In this document: one piece after another, positions 1-6,025 of the stretch
How positions within the stretch are numbered: the first letter of the stretch is position 1
Layout: each line of letters begins with the position of its first letter
Assembly: GCA_023417885.1 (NCBI GenBank)
Contig: JAEZED010000045.1
Span: 1-13,906 of the forward strand
Length of the DNA: 13,906 nt
Source: Planctomycetota bacterium
Lineage (GTDB): Bacteria; Planctomycetota; Phycisphaerae; Tepidisphaerales; Tepidisphaeraceae
Reading direction: 5' to 3'
Program-made: the position numbers and the translations under genes
Notes under the pieces: generated by a model
What the model saw: only the letters and a program-made list of their open reading frames with translations
What the model was told of the DNA's origin: nothing
The model's database searches: none

Positions 1-2
1 AG

Positions 3-1163
3 GCACAGCAGGATCCGGCCACGTCGCCCGCGACGACGGCGACGACGGGCGCGGCGACGCCGACCACGACGGCCCGCGTTGCGCCGGCCGAGGCGGGGGA
101 ATCAACGGACGGGGCGGAGATGGCGGCGCGGGCTCCGGCGCCGCGCGAGCGGGGGATTCTCGTGGGGACGTACGTGCGGCCGATCGCGCCGCGCACCCGG
201 GAGATCGCCCCGCGGACGAGGGTGATCGAGCCGCGCACGCGCACCATCGAGCCGCGCACCCGCAGCATCGAGCCGAGGACGCGCGTGATCGCCCCGCGCA
301 CGCGCAGCATCGAGCCGAGAGCGAAGGTCATCGCGCCGCGCACGAGCACGATTGGCCCGCGCACGCGCATCATCGCGCCGCGGATGGACGTCATCGCGCC
401 GCGCACTGTCATGATCGCGCCGCGCACCGTCATGATCGAGCCGCGCACGCGCTTCATCGAGCCGCGGCAGTGGGAGATCGCGCCCCGTCAGCGCCGCATC
501 GAGCCGCGATGGGTCCGGCCGCGCTACGAGGAGACGCGCCTGCGCCCCCGGCGCGATCCGATCGGCGACTCGCACACCGCGCACCTCTCGGCGGCGGACG
601 CCGACGGCAACTTCGTCGCCATCACCTCCACGGTGAACACCGGCTTCGGGAGCAAGGTAATCGTGCCGGGCACGGGCGTGATCCTGAACAACCAGATGGA
701 CGACTTCGCGGCGCAGCCGGGCGTGCCAAACTTCTTCGGCCTCGTGGGCGCCGAGGCGAACGCGGTGGAGGCGGGCAAGCGCCCCCTTTCCAGTATGTCG
801 CCCACGATCATCCTGCGCGGGGAAGAGCCGGTGCTGGCGATCGGCGCCGCGGGCGGGCCGCTGATCATCACCGCGACGCTCCAGTCGATCATCAACCACC
901 TGGACCTGGGCATGCCGCTCGAGGAAGCGCTGGCGCAGCCGCGCATCCATCACCAGTGGGCGCCCGATGCGCTGATGGTCGAGGCGACGCTGGATCCGGC
1001 CGTGCGGGACCGGCTGGCGGCGATGGGGCACACGATCGACGCGGAGCGTTCGGGCGGCTTCGCCGTCGTGCAGGCGGTGGGGCGAAGCGCCGACGGCGCG
1101 TTCACCGCGGCGGCCGATCCGCGCGGCCCGGGCGCGGCGGTGGTGGTGGAGGGGGAGGATTGA
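3..1163 (+). CDS. Gamma-glutamyltransferase-like protein, 3' part (small subunit) with upstream heptapeptide array
   Basis: The reading frame is open from the left edge without a stop, so the gene starts outside the window; the first internal ATG is at 120. In order it encodes an Ala/Thr/Pro-rich stretch (3-119), an Arg/Pro-rich lead-in, sixteen heptapeptide units (180-515), and a complete GGT small-subunit region. GGTs are Ntn-hydrolases that self-cleave before a Thr and move or hydrolyse the gamma-glutamyl group of glutathione, usually in the periplasm. The Thr of HTAHLS (576-578) fits the catalytic Thr. Also visible are NTGFGSK, the NNQMDDF segment, PLSSMSPT with the paired Ser, and a GG oxyanion motif (AAGGPLIIT). 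The family is typically Thr-Thr-His at the cleavage point; here it is Thr-Ala-His. The large subunit, if present, lies beyond the left edge. The gene converges on the kinase gene with a 10-bp gap. The family is secure; activity and the role of the repeats are not known. Confidence 0.85.
   Translation, partial: AQQDPATSPATTATTGAATPTTTARVAPAEAGESTDGAEMAARAPAPRERGILVGTYVRPIAPRTREIAPRTRVIEPRTRTIEPRTRSIEPRTRVIAPRTRSIEPRAKVIAPRTSTIGPRTRIIAPRMDVIAPRTVMIAPRTVMIEPRTRFIEPRQWEIAPRQRRIEPRWVRPRYEETRLRPRRDPIGDSHTAHLSAADADGNFVAITSTVNTGFGSKVIVPGTGVILNNQMDDFAAQPGVPNFFGLVGAEANAVEAGKRPLSSMSPTIILRGEEPVLAIGAAGGPLIITATLQSIINHLDLGMPLEEALAQPRIHHQWAPDALMVEATLDPAVRDRLAAMGHTIDAERSGGFAVVQAVGRSADGAFTAAADPRGPGAAVVVEGED
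180..515 (+). repeat. 21-bp tandem repeat encoding 16 heptapeptides of I-x-P-R-x-x-x type
   Basis: Sixteen consecutive 21-bp units with no spacers, in frame with the GGT region. Each unit reads x-I-[A/E/G]-P-R-x-x, most often ending Thr-Arg. Ile, Pro and Arg are invariant in all sixteen. The Arg is written with CGC, CGG, CGA, CGT, AGG and AGA, so the DNA copies have diverged while the residue was kept. This points to an old array held by selection on the protein. The last units (14-16) drift to Gln/Trp in place of Thr-Arg. I do not recognise the repeat as a named family. Confidence 0.9.
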
Positions 1164-1173
1164 GCGGCGTGGC

Positions 1174-2118
1174 TCAGACGGCGCGGCGCAGCGCGTCGCC
1201 AAACTGCCGGATGTTGGCGAAGCGCTCCTGCGGCTGCTTGGCGAGCGCGCGCTCGATGATCTCCCAGACGGGCGTGTTGAGATCGAGCCGGATCTCGCGG
1301 AGATCGAGCGGGGCGCGCCGGGCGTGCCCTTCGATCACCTGCGCGCGATCGCCCGTGAAAGGCGGGTGCCCGGCGAGGAGGGCGTAGAGCGTTGCGGCCA
1401 GGGCGTACTGGTCGGAGCGCGCATCGGGCGCGGCGCCCGCGTTGATCTCCGGGGCGATGAAGGCGAGCGTCCCCTCGAGCGGGAGCTGGCCGCAGCCGGG
1501 GTCGCTGAGCCACGCGAGGCCGAAGTCCGCGACCTTGCAGCGCCCGGCGTCGGTGAGCAGGAGGTTGGCGGGCCTGACGTCCTTGTGGACGATGCCCAGG
1601 TCATGCGCGTACTGGAGCGCCTCGGCGGCCTGGGCGGCGAGGAAGCAGGCCTGGGTGACCGGCAGGGGCCCGCCCCTGTCGAGGCGATCGCGCAGTGTGC
1701 CGGCCTCGAGGAGCTCCATGGCGATGTATCCGCCGGCGCCACGCAGCCGGCCGGTCTCGAAGATGCGGACGACGCTGGGATGCTCGATGCGCGAGGCGGC
1801 GGCGGCGCTGCGGATCATGGAATCGACGGCGGCATTGACGGCGGCGCGGATCCGGTCGGGATCGGCGGTCTCACCGGCGGCGAGCATGGCCTCGCGGATG
1901 CTGCGCGCGGTGGTGTCGGCGGTGACGACCTTGAGCGCGACGCGTCGGTGCATCTGGGAGTCTTCGGCGATGAAGACCCGGGCACAGGCGCCGCGCCCGA
2001 TGAGTCCGAGGAGGCGAAAGCGCCCGACGCGCTTCTCGAGCCAGCGCGGGGTGTGGACGGGTGCAGGGGGTTGCGGCGCGTGGGGATTGCCGGATGTGTC
2101 GGACCCTCCTCGGCGCAT
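1174..2118 (-). CDS. Hanks-type Ser/Thr protein kinase, compact, with unusual catalytic residues
   Basis: A 314-residue cytosolic kinase with no membrane span. Motifs: Gly-rich loop GRGACARV (41-48), Lys63 in VALKVV, catalytic loop HKDVRPANLLL (Asp180, Asn185), DFG (198-200), APE (222-224), the C-lobe segment DARSDQYALAATLYALLAG, and a C-terminal RFANIRQF. Oddities: HRD is HKD, the Lys after the catalytic Asp is Arg, and where the C-helix Glu is expected (usually R-E-A before the HP motif) the sequence reads I-R-S-A. The stretch from Lys63 to the EHP motif is also longer than usual. The start at 2118 is chosen because GGAGG stands 6 nt upstream; an ATG 8 codons earlier (2142) has no such site. 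The first ~25 residues are a Pro/Arg-rich tail. It converges on the GGT-like gene. Kinase fold is secure, activity likely but not certain, substrate unknown. Confidence 0.9.
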   Translation of the reverse strand: MRRGGSDTSGNPHAPQPPAPVHTPRWLEKRVGRFRLLGLIGRGACARVFIAEDSQMHRRVALKVVTADTTARSIREAMLAAGETADPDRIRAAVNAAVDSMIRSAAAASRIEHPSVVRIFETGRLRGAGGYIAMELLEAGTLRDRLDRGGPLPVTQACFLAAQAAEALQYAHDLGIVHKDVRPANLLLTDAGRCKVADFGLAWLSDPGCGQLPLEGTLAFIAPEINAGAAPDARSDQYALAATLYALLAGHPPFTGDRAQVIEGHARRAPLDLREIRLDLNTPVWEIIERALAKQPQERFANIRQFGDALRRAV

Positions 2119-2466
2119 TCGTTTCCTCCGTGGGCGAAGCATACCCGGTCGCGGCGGGGAATTGGCGGCGGCGGACGCGCGTCAAAGTGGCCATGGACGC
2201 GGATTTCGTGCAGGCCGGCGCTGGCGGGTCGGGCGGGTTCTGGTAGGATGGCGATTGCGCAAGCGGTCATGCGCAGCCGCGTTGTTCCGGGAGTCCTCCG
2301 GGTGCGGCCCGACTCGATGACAACCCGCAAGGGTCGGCCCGTTACCGGTGCCGCCCGCAGGCCTTTCCTGCTCTGTTGAGGAGCGATCCTGCGGCGGGTC
2401 TGGTGGTGGGCAGGCGCGTTGTGCCGATTGCGATTTCGCCCTTGGCCCTCTACAGGAGCGTGTCCC
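2119..2466. promoter_or_regulatory. Divergent intergenic region with possible structured leader
   Basis: This 348-bp gap separates the kinase start from the secreted-protein start and should hold promoters for both; I could not pick convincing -35/-10 pairs. The part at 2281-2385 has several short pairing options: a CCC-GCAA-GGG hairpin (2324-2333), a 5-bp plus 4-bp stem around it (2304-2313 with 2333-2342, one C-C mismatch; it competes with the GCAA hairpin), and GCAGG/CCTGC (2357-2371). This may be a structured 5' leader of the secreted-protein mRNA or only GC-rich background. A 43-codon frame at 2248-2379 is not convincing. Confidence 0.3.
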
Positions 2467-2997
2467 ATGCGACCACTCATTCTTCGAAAGCCGGTGCTGG
2501 CCGGCCTGACCGCCGCCGGCGCGCTGGCAGGCGGTGTCCTGATCAGTCCAGTCACGCATGCCGATCCGGTCATGCTGCTTCAGCCGAAGCCGACAGATCC
2601 GATCACCGTCAGCGGGACGGCCCTCAATCCCGATGGTTCGCCCGGCGCCAAGCTGCCGGCCGCCGTCCAGAAGCAGCAGCTCCCGCAGGGAGGCGGCGTC
2701 GGGGGCGGTGGCGCTCCACCACCACCGGACATGCTCGCCAGCCAGCCGGGTGGGGCGAACAGCCGCTACCAGACGATCGGCCGCGTGACGACGGACGACT
2801 CCGGCAAGTTCGAGGTGAAGAACATCCGTGAGCCGGGGTCGCTGCGCCTGGCGATCGGCGATCGGGAGAGGACGCCCTGGATCGTGCAGACGATCCGCAA
2901 CGAAGGGAAGAACATCGACGTGGGGCAGGTGAAGCTCCGCGAACCCGTGGGCAGCACCGGCCGCGGGAAGGGGAAAGGGAAGGGGAAGGGGAAGTAG
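2467..2997 (+). CDS. Secreted protein with carboxypeptidase-regulatory-like fold and Gly-Lys tail
   Basis: A 176-residue protein. Residues 1-32 look like a Sec signal peptide: basic start (MRPLILRK), hydrophobic Ala/Gly/Leu core, and likely cleavage after T-H-A before Asp33. Residues 47-157 resemble a carboxypeptidase regulatory-like (transthyretin-like) beta-sandwich: an opening VSGTALNPDGSP, then GRVTTDDSGKFEVKNI and a closing strand DVGQVKL. A Gly/Pro-rich insert (about 75-98) interrupts it. The C-terminus alternates Gly and Lys (RGKGKGKGKGK), a strongly basic tail that could bind anionic surface polymer; that is inference. The start is set by AGGAG 9 nt upstream of ATG 2467; an ATG at 2419 would put 16 residues before the signal. 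It is transcribed away from the kinase and ends just before a hairpin terminator. No enzyme motif seen. Confidence 0.75.
   Translation: MRPLILRKPVLAGLTAAGALAGGVLISPVTHADPVMLLQPKPTDPITVSGTALNPDGSPGAKLPAAVQKQQLPQGGGVGGGGAPPPPDMLASQPGGANSRYQTIGRVTTDDSGKFEVKNIREPGSLRLAIGDRERTPWIVQTIRNEGKNIDVGQVKLREPVGSTGRGKGKGKGKGK
2965..2994 (+). repeat. Pure-purine G-run tract encoding the Gly-Lys tail
   Basis: Thirty bases of only G and A at the end of the gene, with five runs of three or four G (2965-2967, 2970-2973, 2977-2979, 2982-2985, 2988-2991) separated by AA or AAA. This meets the usual pattern for a G-quadruplex, in the coding strand and so also in the mRNA, directly before the TAG stop. It is also a low-complexity GGGAAG repeat that could change length by slippage. 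Confidence 0.8.
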
Positions 2998-3026
2998 TCG
3001 CAACCCGATCCCTTCTGCACGTACTG

Positions 3027-3057
3027 CAAGGCCCGCGTCTGTTCGACGCGGGCCTTG
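3027..3057 (+). terminator. Hairpin terminator after the GK-tail gene
   Basis: A perfect 13-bp stem (3027-3039 with 3045-3057) and a 5-nt TGTTC loop, 29 bp after the stop codon. The foot of the stem and the bases after it are T-rich only in part (CTTGTGCTTGG), so termination strength is uncertain, but position and stem are typical. Confidence 0.75.
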
Positions 3058-3162
3058 TGCTTGGAGGACACGCAATGTCTAAGGCGAGGCGATCGCGATG
3101 TGCGGAGGAGACCAGACTTGGGCCGCGGCGAGCGAGTGAAGCTTGAACTGCCTGACGAAAGT

Positions 3163-3187
3163 GACCCGCCTCCGTGGGAGGCGGGTC
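3163..3187 (-). terminator. Hairpin terminator after the downstream pseudopilin gene
   Basis: An 11-bp perfect stem (3163-3173 with 3177-3187) and a 3-nt loop, 30 bp past the stop of the minus-strand gene at 3218-4294. Read on the minus strand the stem is followed by ACTTTCGTC, a short T-run. Confidence 0.7.
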
Positions 3188-3217
3188 CGGGGTGCGATCG
3201 TGGGGGATGGCAGTGGC

Positions 3218-4294
3218 TTACGGCTGCCGCAGCGTGGGCAGGGGGTTGGGCCACTTGGGACGGAGCATCTGTCGGGTCATTTCGCTGGTGACCCAGAAGC
3301 CGGCCTCGTGCTCATCCTTCGGATTCCACTTGAGGGCGCGGACGCTGCCATCGACGAACGCGGTGTTGCAGCGCTCCTTGGCGTTGTGACGGAAGATCGG
3401 CGCGCCGGCGACGTGGTAGTACATGTAGCCGACGTCGACGATGAGGTCTTCGTTGTGGTAGAAGGCCGGATCCGTCAGTTCGAAGCCGGGGCCGTTGATG
3501 AAGGCGGGCCACTCCACGCTGCGCTCGGGCAGGCCGATGTTCGCGGCCGACTCGATCCCTTCGTCGCGGTAGAGCATGTCGAAGTCTGCGACGCGGATGC
3601 CGTAGTAGCTGAGGTTGGCGCCGTCGACGCCGGTGTACCCCATGCTGGGCCATAGCCAGACGTTGGTGGTGCGGTTCACGGCGGAGCCGGGGTTCTTCCA
3701 CTGCACGCTGTCCCAGAGCAGGGCGTTGTCGGCATACGTCTGGGACAGGTTGAACGGCTTATGGCTGGCGGCGATCACGCCGGGGGCGGCGTCGAACTGG
3801 TCATAGTACCAGTCCGGCATGATGGTCATGTTGGGGGAGTAGTGCGTCCACTGGTCATCGAACTCGGCCGTCACGCTCGGGCAGTAGAAGACCGGGTGCC
3901 AGTTGTCGTTCGGGTCGGTGTAGTACAGGGCCTGGGCCGTCCAGGGGAGGCTGTACTTCCACTCGCGGCGCGTATTCAGGTAGCCGCCGACCGCCAGGTT
4001 CCACGACTCCACGCCGGCGGGACCGTCCTGCGTTCCCTCGGCGTAGACGCTGCCGAAGCCGAGGAAGGCGAAGCCGACCGGCAGGATGCCGTCGAAGTCG
4101 CTGGAGTAGCCGATGAGGCCCTGGGCAATCTGCCGGGCGTTGCTGCCGCACTTGACGGAGCGGGCGCTGTCGCGCGCTCGGCTGAGAGTTGGGAGAAGAA
4201 TCGAAATCAGAAGGGCGATGATGCCGATGACGACCAGCAGCTCCACGAGCGTGAAACCACGGGCCCGTCGGGGCACGGGGTGATGACCGCACAT
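3218..4294 (-). CDS. Type II secretion pseudopilin-like protein with H-x-DG C-terminal motif (paralogue 1)
   Basis: A 358-residue protein. Residues 1-13 form a short basic leader (CGHHPVPRRARG). Prepilin peptidase would cut between Gly13 and Phe14, with the conserved Glu at mature position 5 (FTLVE), then a hydrophobic helix (VIGIIALLISILLPTL). The segment SRARDSARSVKCGSNARQIA matches the DUF1559/H-X9-DG family abundant in Planctomycetota. The rest is a large extracytoplasmic domain rich in aromatic residues. Near the end is RHNAKERCNTAFVDGSV; the His-to-DG gap is 11 residues rather than the family's 9. The start at 4294 is set by AAGGAG 7 nt upstream; the open frame runs 33 codons further up without a better site. 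The next gene upstream is a close paralogue. The family's role (pilus-like fibre or surface protein) is not settled, so only the secretion and processing features are firm. Confidence 0.88.
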   Translation of the reverse strand: MCGHHPVPRRARGFTLVELLVVIGIIALLISILLPTLSRARDSARSVKCGSNARQIAQGLIGYSSDFDGILPVGFAFLGFGSVYAEGTQDGPAGVESWNLAVGGYLNTRREWKYSLPWTAQALYYTDPNDNWHPVFYCPSVTAEFDDQWTHYSPNMTIMPDWYYDQFDAAPGVIAASHKPFNLSQTYADNALLWDSVQWKNPGSAVNRTTNVWLWPSMGYTGVDGANLSYYGIRVADFDMLYRDEGIESAANIGLPERSVEWPAFINGPGFELTDPAFYHNEDLIVDVGYMYYHVAGAPIFRHNAKERCNTAFVDGSVRALKWNPKDEHEAGFWVTSEMTRQMLRPKWPNPLPTLRQP

Positions 4295-4399
4295 AAGTAC
4301 ACTCCTTGCCACGGAAACGTGGCCGGGCAGGCAGGGTGGGATGAAGGTTTCCTTTCCTCGGACCGAACAACGGCAGGGCGACCAACCCTGCATCGGCGC

Positions 4400-4428
4400 A
4401 ACCTATTGCTATGTCGCCGGACAGTCAA
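4400..4428 (-). promoter_or_regulatory. Possible sigma-70 type promoter for pseudopilin paralogue 1
   Basis: On the minus strand TTGACT (4428-4423) is followed after 17 bp by TAGGTT (4405-4400). The -35 is a good match, the -10 weak. It would give a leader of about 100 nt to the ATG at 4294. Judged by eye only. Confidence 0.3.
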
Positions 4429-4522
4429 GCAGCGCGCAGGAAAATGCGCGCATTTTTCATCCTGCCCGGCTGAACGGGTGTGCCCGGTCGAATCCGGTTC
4501 GATCGTCCCTCCCAGGTAACGC

Positions 4523-4555
4523 GAGCAGGGGCCGATTCGTGACCGGCCCCTGCTC
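4523..4555 (-). terminator. Hairpin between the two pseudopilin genes
   Basis: A 12-bp perfect GC-rich stem (4523-4534 with 4544-4555) and a 9-nt loop, 26 bp beyond the stop of the upstream pseudopilin gene. There is little T-run after it on the minus strand (GCGTTACC). It suggests that the two paralogues are mostly transcribed separately. Confidence 0.6.
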
Positions 4556-4581
4556 CGATACGCGTCCTCTGATCCGTGCGC

Positions 4582-5667
4582 TCACCCGGCGTTCGGGCGG
4601 GGGCGCGGCAGCGGGTTGGGGTACTTCGGGCGGAGCATGTTCCGCGTCATCTCGCTGGTGACGTAGTAGCCCCCTTCGTGCTCGTCGCCCGGGTTCCACT
4701 TCAGCGCCCGCACGCTCCCGTCGGCGAACCCGACCTGGCAACGCTCGCGGGCGTTGTGCCGGAAGATCGGCGCCCCCGCGACGTGGTAGTAGATCCCGAC
4801 GTTGGCCCCGACGAGCAGGTCCTCGTTGTGCCAGAAGTTGTCGTCGAGCTGGCCCGGGGGATTGATGAAGGCGGGCCACTCCACGCTGCGCTCCGGCAGG
4901 CCGATGTTGGCGATCGATTCGTTCCCCTCATCGCGGTAGAGCATGTCGAAGTCGGCGACGCGCACCCCGAAGTAGCTGAGGTTGGCGCCGTCCACGCCGG
5001 TATAGCCGGGGCTGGGGTAGAGGAAGACGCTGTTGGTGCGATCGGTGGTGGCCATCCACTCGACCGTCCACTTCGTCTGCACGCCGTCCCAGAGCAGCGC
5101 GTTCTCGGAGTAGACCTGCGCGAAGTTCATCGGCTTGTGCGAGGCCGCCAGCAGGCCGGGATCGCCGAAGTACTGGTCGTAGTACCAGTCGGGCATGATC
5201 GTCATGTTCGGCGCGTAGTGCGTCCACTGGTCGTCGAACTCCGAGGCGACATTCGGGCAGTAGAGCACCGGGTGATAGTTGTCGTCCGGATCGACGGCGA
5301 TCGCGCTGGTCAGCCAGGGCAGGTTGTAGTCGTTCTCACGGTTGGCGTTGAGGTAGCCGCTGACGGCGGTTACCCACATCTCGACCGTCGCCGGGCCGTC
5401 GCCGGTCCCCTCGGCGTAGGCGCCGTTGTATCCAAGAAAGCCGAATCCCACGGGGAACGTGCCGTTGAACTCCGTGCCGTATCCGACGAGGCCCTGCGCG
5501 ATCTGCCGGACATTGCTGCCGCACTTCACGGCCTTGGCGCTGTCGCGCGCACGGCTGAGCGTGGGGAGGAGAATCGAGATCAGGAGGGCGATGATGCCGA
5601 TGACGACGAGCAGTTCCACGAGCGTGAAACCGCCGGCCTCCCGGCGCGGGGGGAAAGTAGCGTTCAT
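4582..5667 (-). CDS. Type II secretion pseudopilin-like protein with H-x-DG C-terminal motif (paralogue 2)
   Basis: A 361-residue protein with the same architecture as its neighbour: 13-residue leader (NATFPPRREAGG), cleavage before Phe14, Glu at mature position 5, one N-terminal hydrophobic helix, then a large extracytoplasmic domain. Long blocks are shared with the neighbour, such as WTHY-PNMTIMPDWYYDQ, YTGVDGANLSY, RVADFDMLYRDEG, NIGLPERSVEWPAFIN and FRHNARERC, so this is a tandem duplication. The His-to-DG spacing is again 11. Differences cluster in the middle, for instance the region after ENALLWD, where it has three extra residues. The start at 5667 is set by AGGGAG 7 nt upstream; the frame stays open 58 codons further upstream but in low-complexity sequence. 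It is divergent from the beta-lactamase-like gene. Family firm, function not known. Confidence 0.88.
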   Translation of the reverse strand: MNATFPPRREAGGFTLVELLVVIGIIALLISILLPTLSRARDSAKAVKCGSNVRQIAQGLVGYGTEFNGTFPVGFGFLGYNGAYAEGTGDGPATVEMWVTAVSGYLNANRENDYNLPWLTSAIAVDPDDNYHPVLYCPNVASEFDDQWTHYAPNMTIMPDWYYDQYFGDPGLLAASHKPMNFAQVYSENALLWDGVQTKWTVEWMATTDRTNSVFLYPSPGYTGVDGANLSYFGVRVADFDMLYRDEGNESIANIGLPERSVEWPAFINPPGQLDDNFWHNEDLLVGANVGIYYHVAGAPIFRHNARERCQVGFADGSVRALKWNPGDEHEGGYYVTSEMTRNMLRPKYPNPLPRPRPNAG

Positions 5668-6025
5668 AGGAGAACTCCCTGACCACCCATGGCTGGGGCG
5701 GTCATTGGTCAGAGGAGAAACATTGAGTCGCGTCACGCGGGCATCGGCCCGCGAACCCACGCCACCCGGCTGCCCACCACCTCCCACAGTCCCGCCGGCG
5801 GTTCGTCCCCAGGCGCCGGAGATCCCCACCTCCGTTCCCATCCCCCTGATGTCCCCGTGAGGCTGCGGGCGTGCAGCGCTCTCTCCTCAGACGCGCGCGA
5901 AGGCCCCCGGTTGCAGGACAAAGCCCCTGCAACGCAACGCCTTTGTCTCCACTCCACCTGGCACCGGAGGGGTCGTGTGTGGCCGGCGGGGGCGACCCGG
6001 TGAATCCCGACGTCCGCCGGTTACC
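5668..6025. promoter_or_regulatory. Divergent intergenic region between pseudopilin 2 and the beta-lactamase-like gene
   Basis: This 358-bp region should carry the promoters of both flanking genes. It contains a 7-bp hairpin with a 4-nt loop (5736-5753), closer to the pseudopilin start, and a possible pseudoknot (5910-5946) closer to the beta-lactamase-like start. I found no convincing -35/-10 pair and no gene. Confidence 0.4.
5910..5946 (+). ncRNA. Possible H-type pseudoknot in the leader of the beta-lactamase-like gene
   Basis: An 8-bp stem (GTTGCAGG 5910-5917 with CCTGCAAC 5926-5933) encloses the loop ACAAAGCC. Six loop bases (ACAAAG, 5918-5923) are complementary to CTTTGT at 5941-5946, just downstream. 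This is the layout of an H-type pseudoknot, about 80 nt before the likely start codon. There is no free base between the two 5' strands, so one pair may have to open. It matches no riboswitch class I can name and may be chance. Confidence 0.25.

Noticed and set aside
180..515. CRISPR-like array
   Set aside because: Units are 21 bp, contiguous with no spacers, and stay in one reading frame with selection on the amino acids. It is a coding tandem repeat.
102..1202. Long open frame on the minus strand opposite the GGT-like gene
   Set aside because: It is Arg/Ala/His-rich with no domain, runs antisense to clearly conserved GGT sequence, and arises from GC-rich codon bias.
2248..2379. 43-codon open frame in the divergent region
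   Set aside because: Weak ribosome site, no recognisable motif, Arg-rich composition expected by chance in this base composition.
3075..3146. 23-codon open frame with GGAGG 7 nt before its ATG
   Set aside because: The ribosome site is good, but the peptide has no recognisable feature, lies after a terminator with no clear promoter, and overlaps no conserved element I know. It could be real; comparative data would be needed.
4295..4581. A gene between the two pseudopilin genes
   Set aside because: Frames there are short or antisense shadows. The region is explained by a promoter and leader for one gene and a hairpin for the other.
5975..6025. GTG 5975 as start of the beta-lactamase-like gene
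   Set aside because: GGAGG is only 4 nt away, and the added 17 residues would sit in front of an otherwise normal signal peptide. Not excluded.
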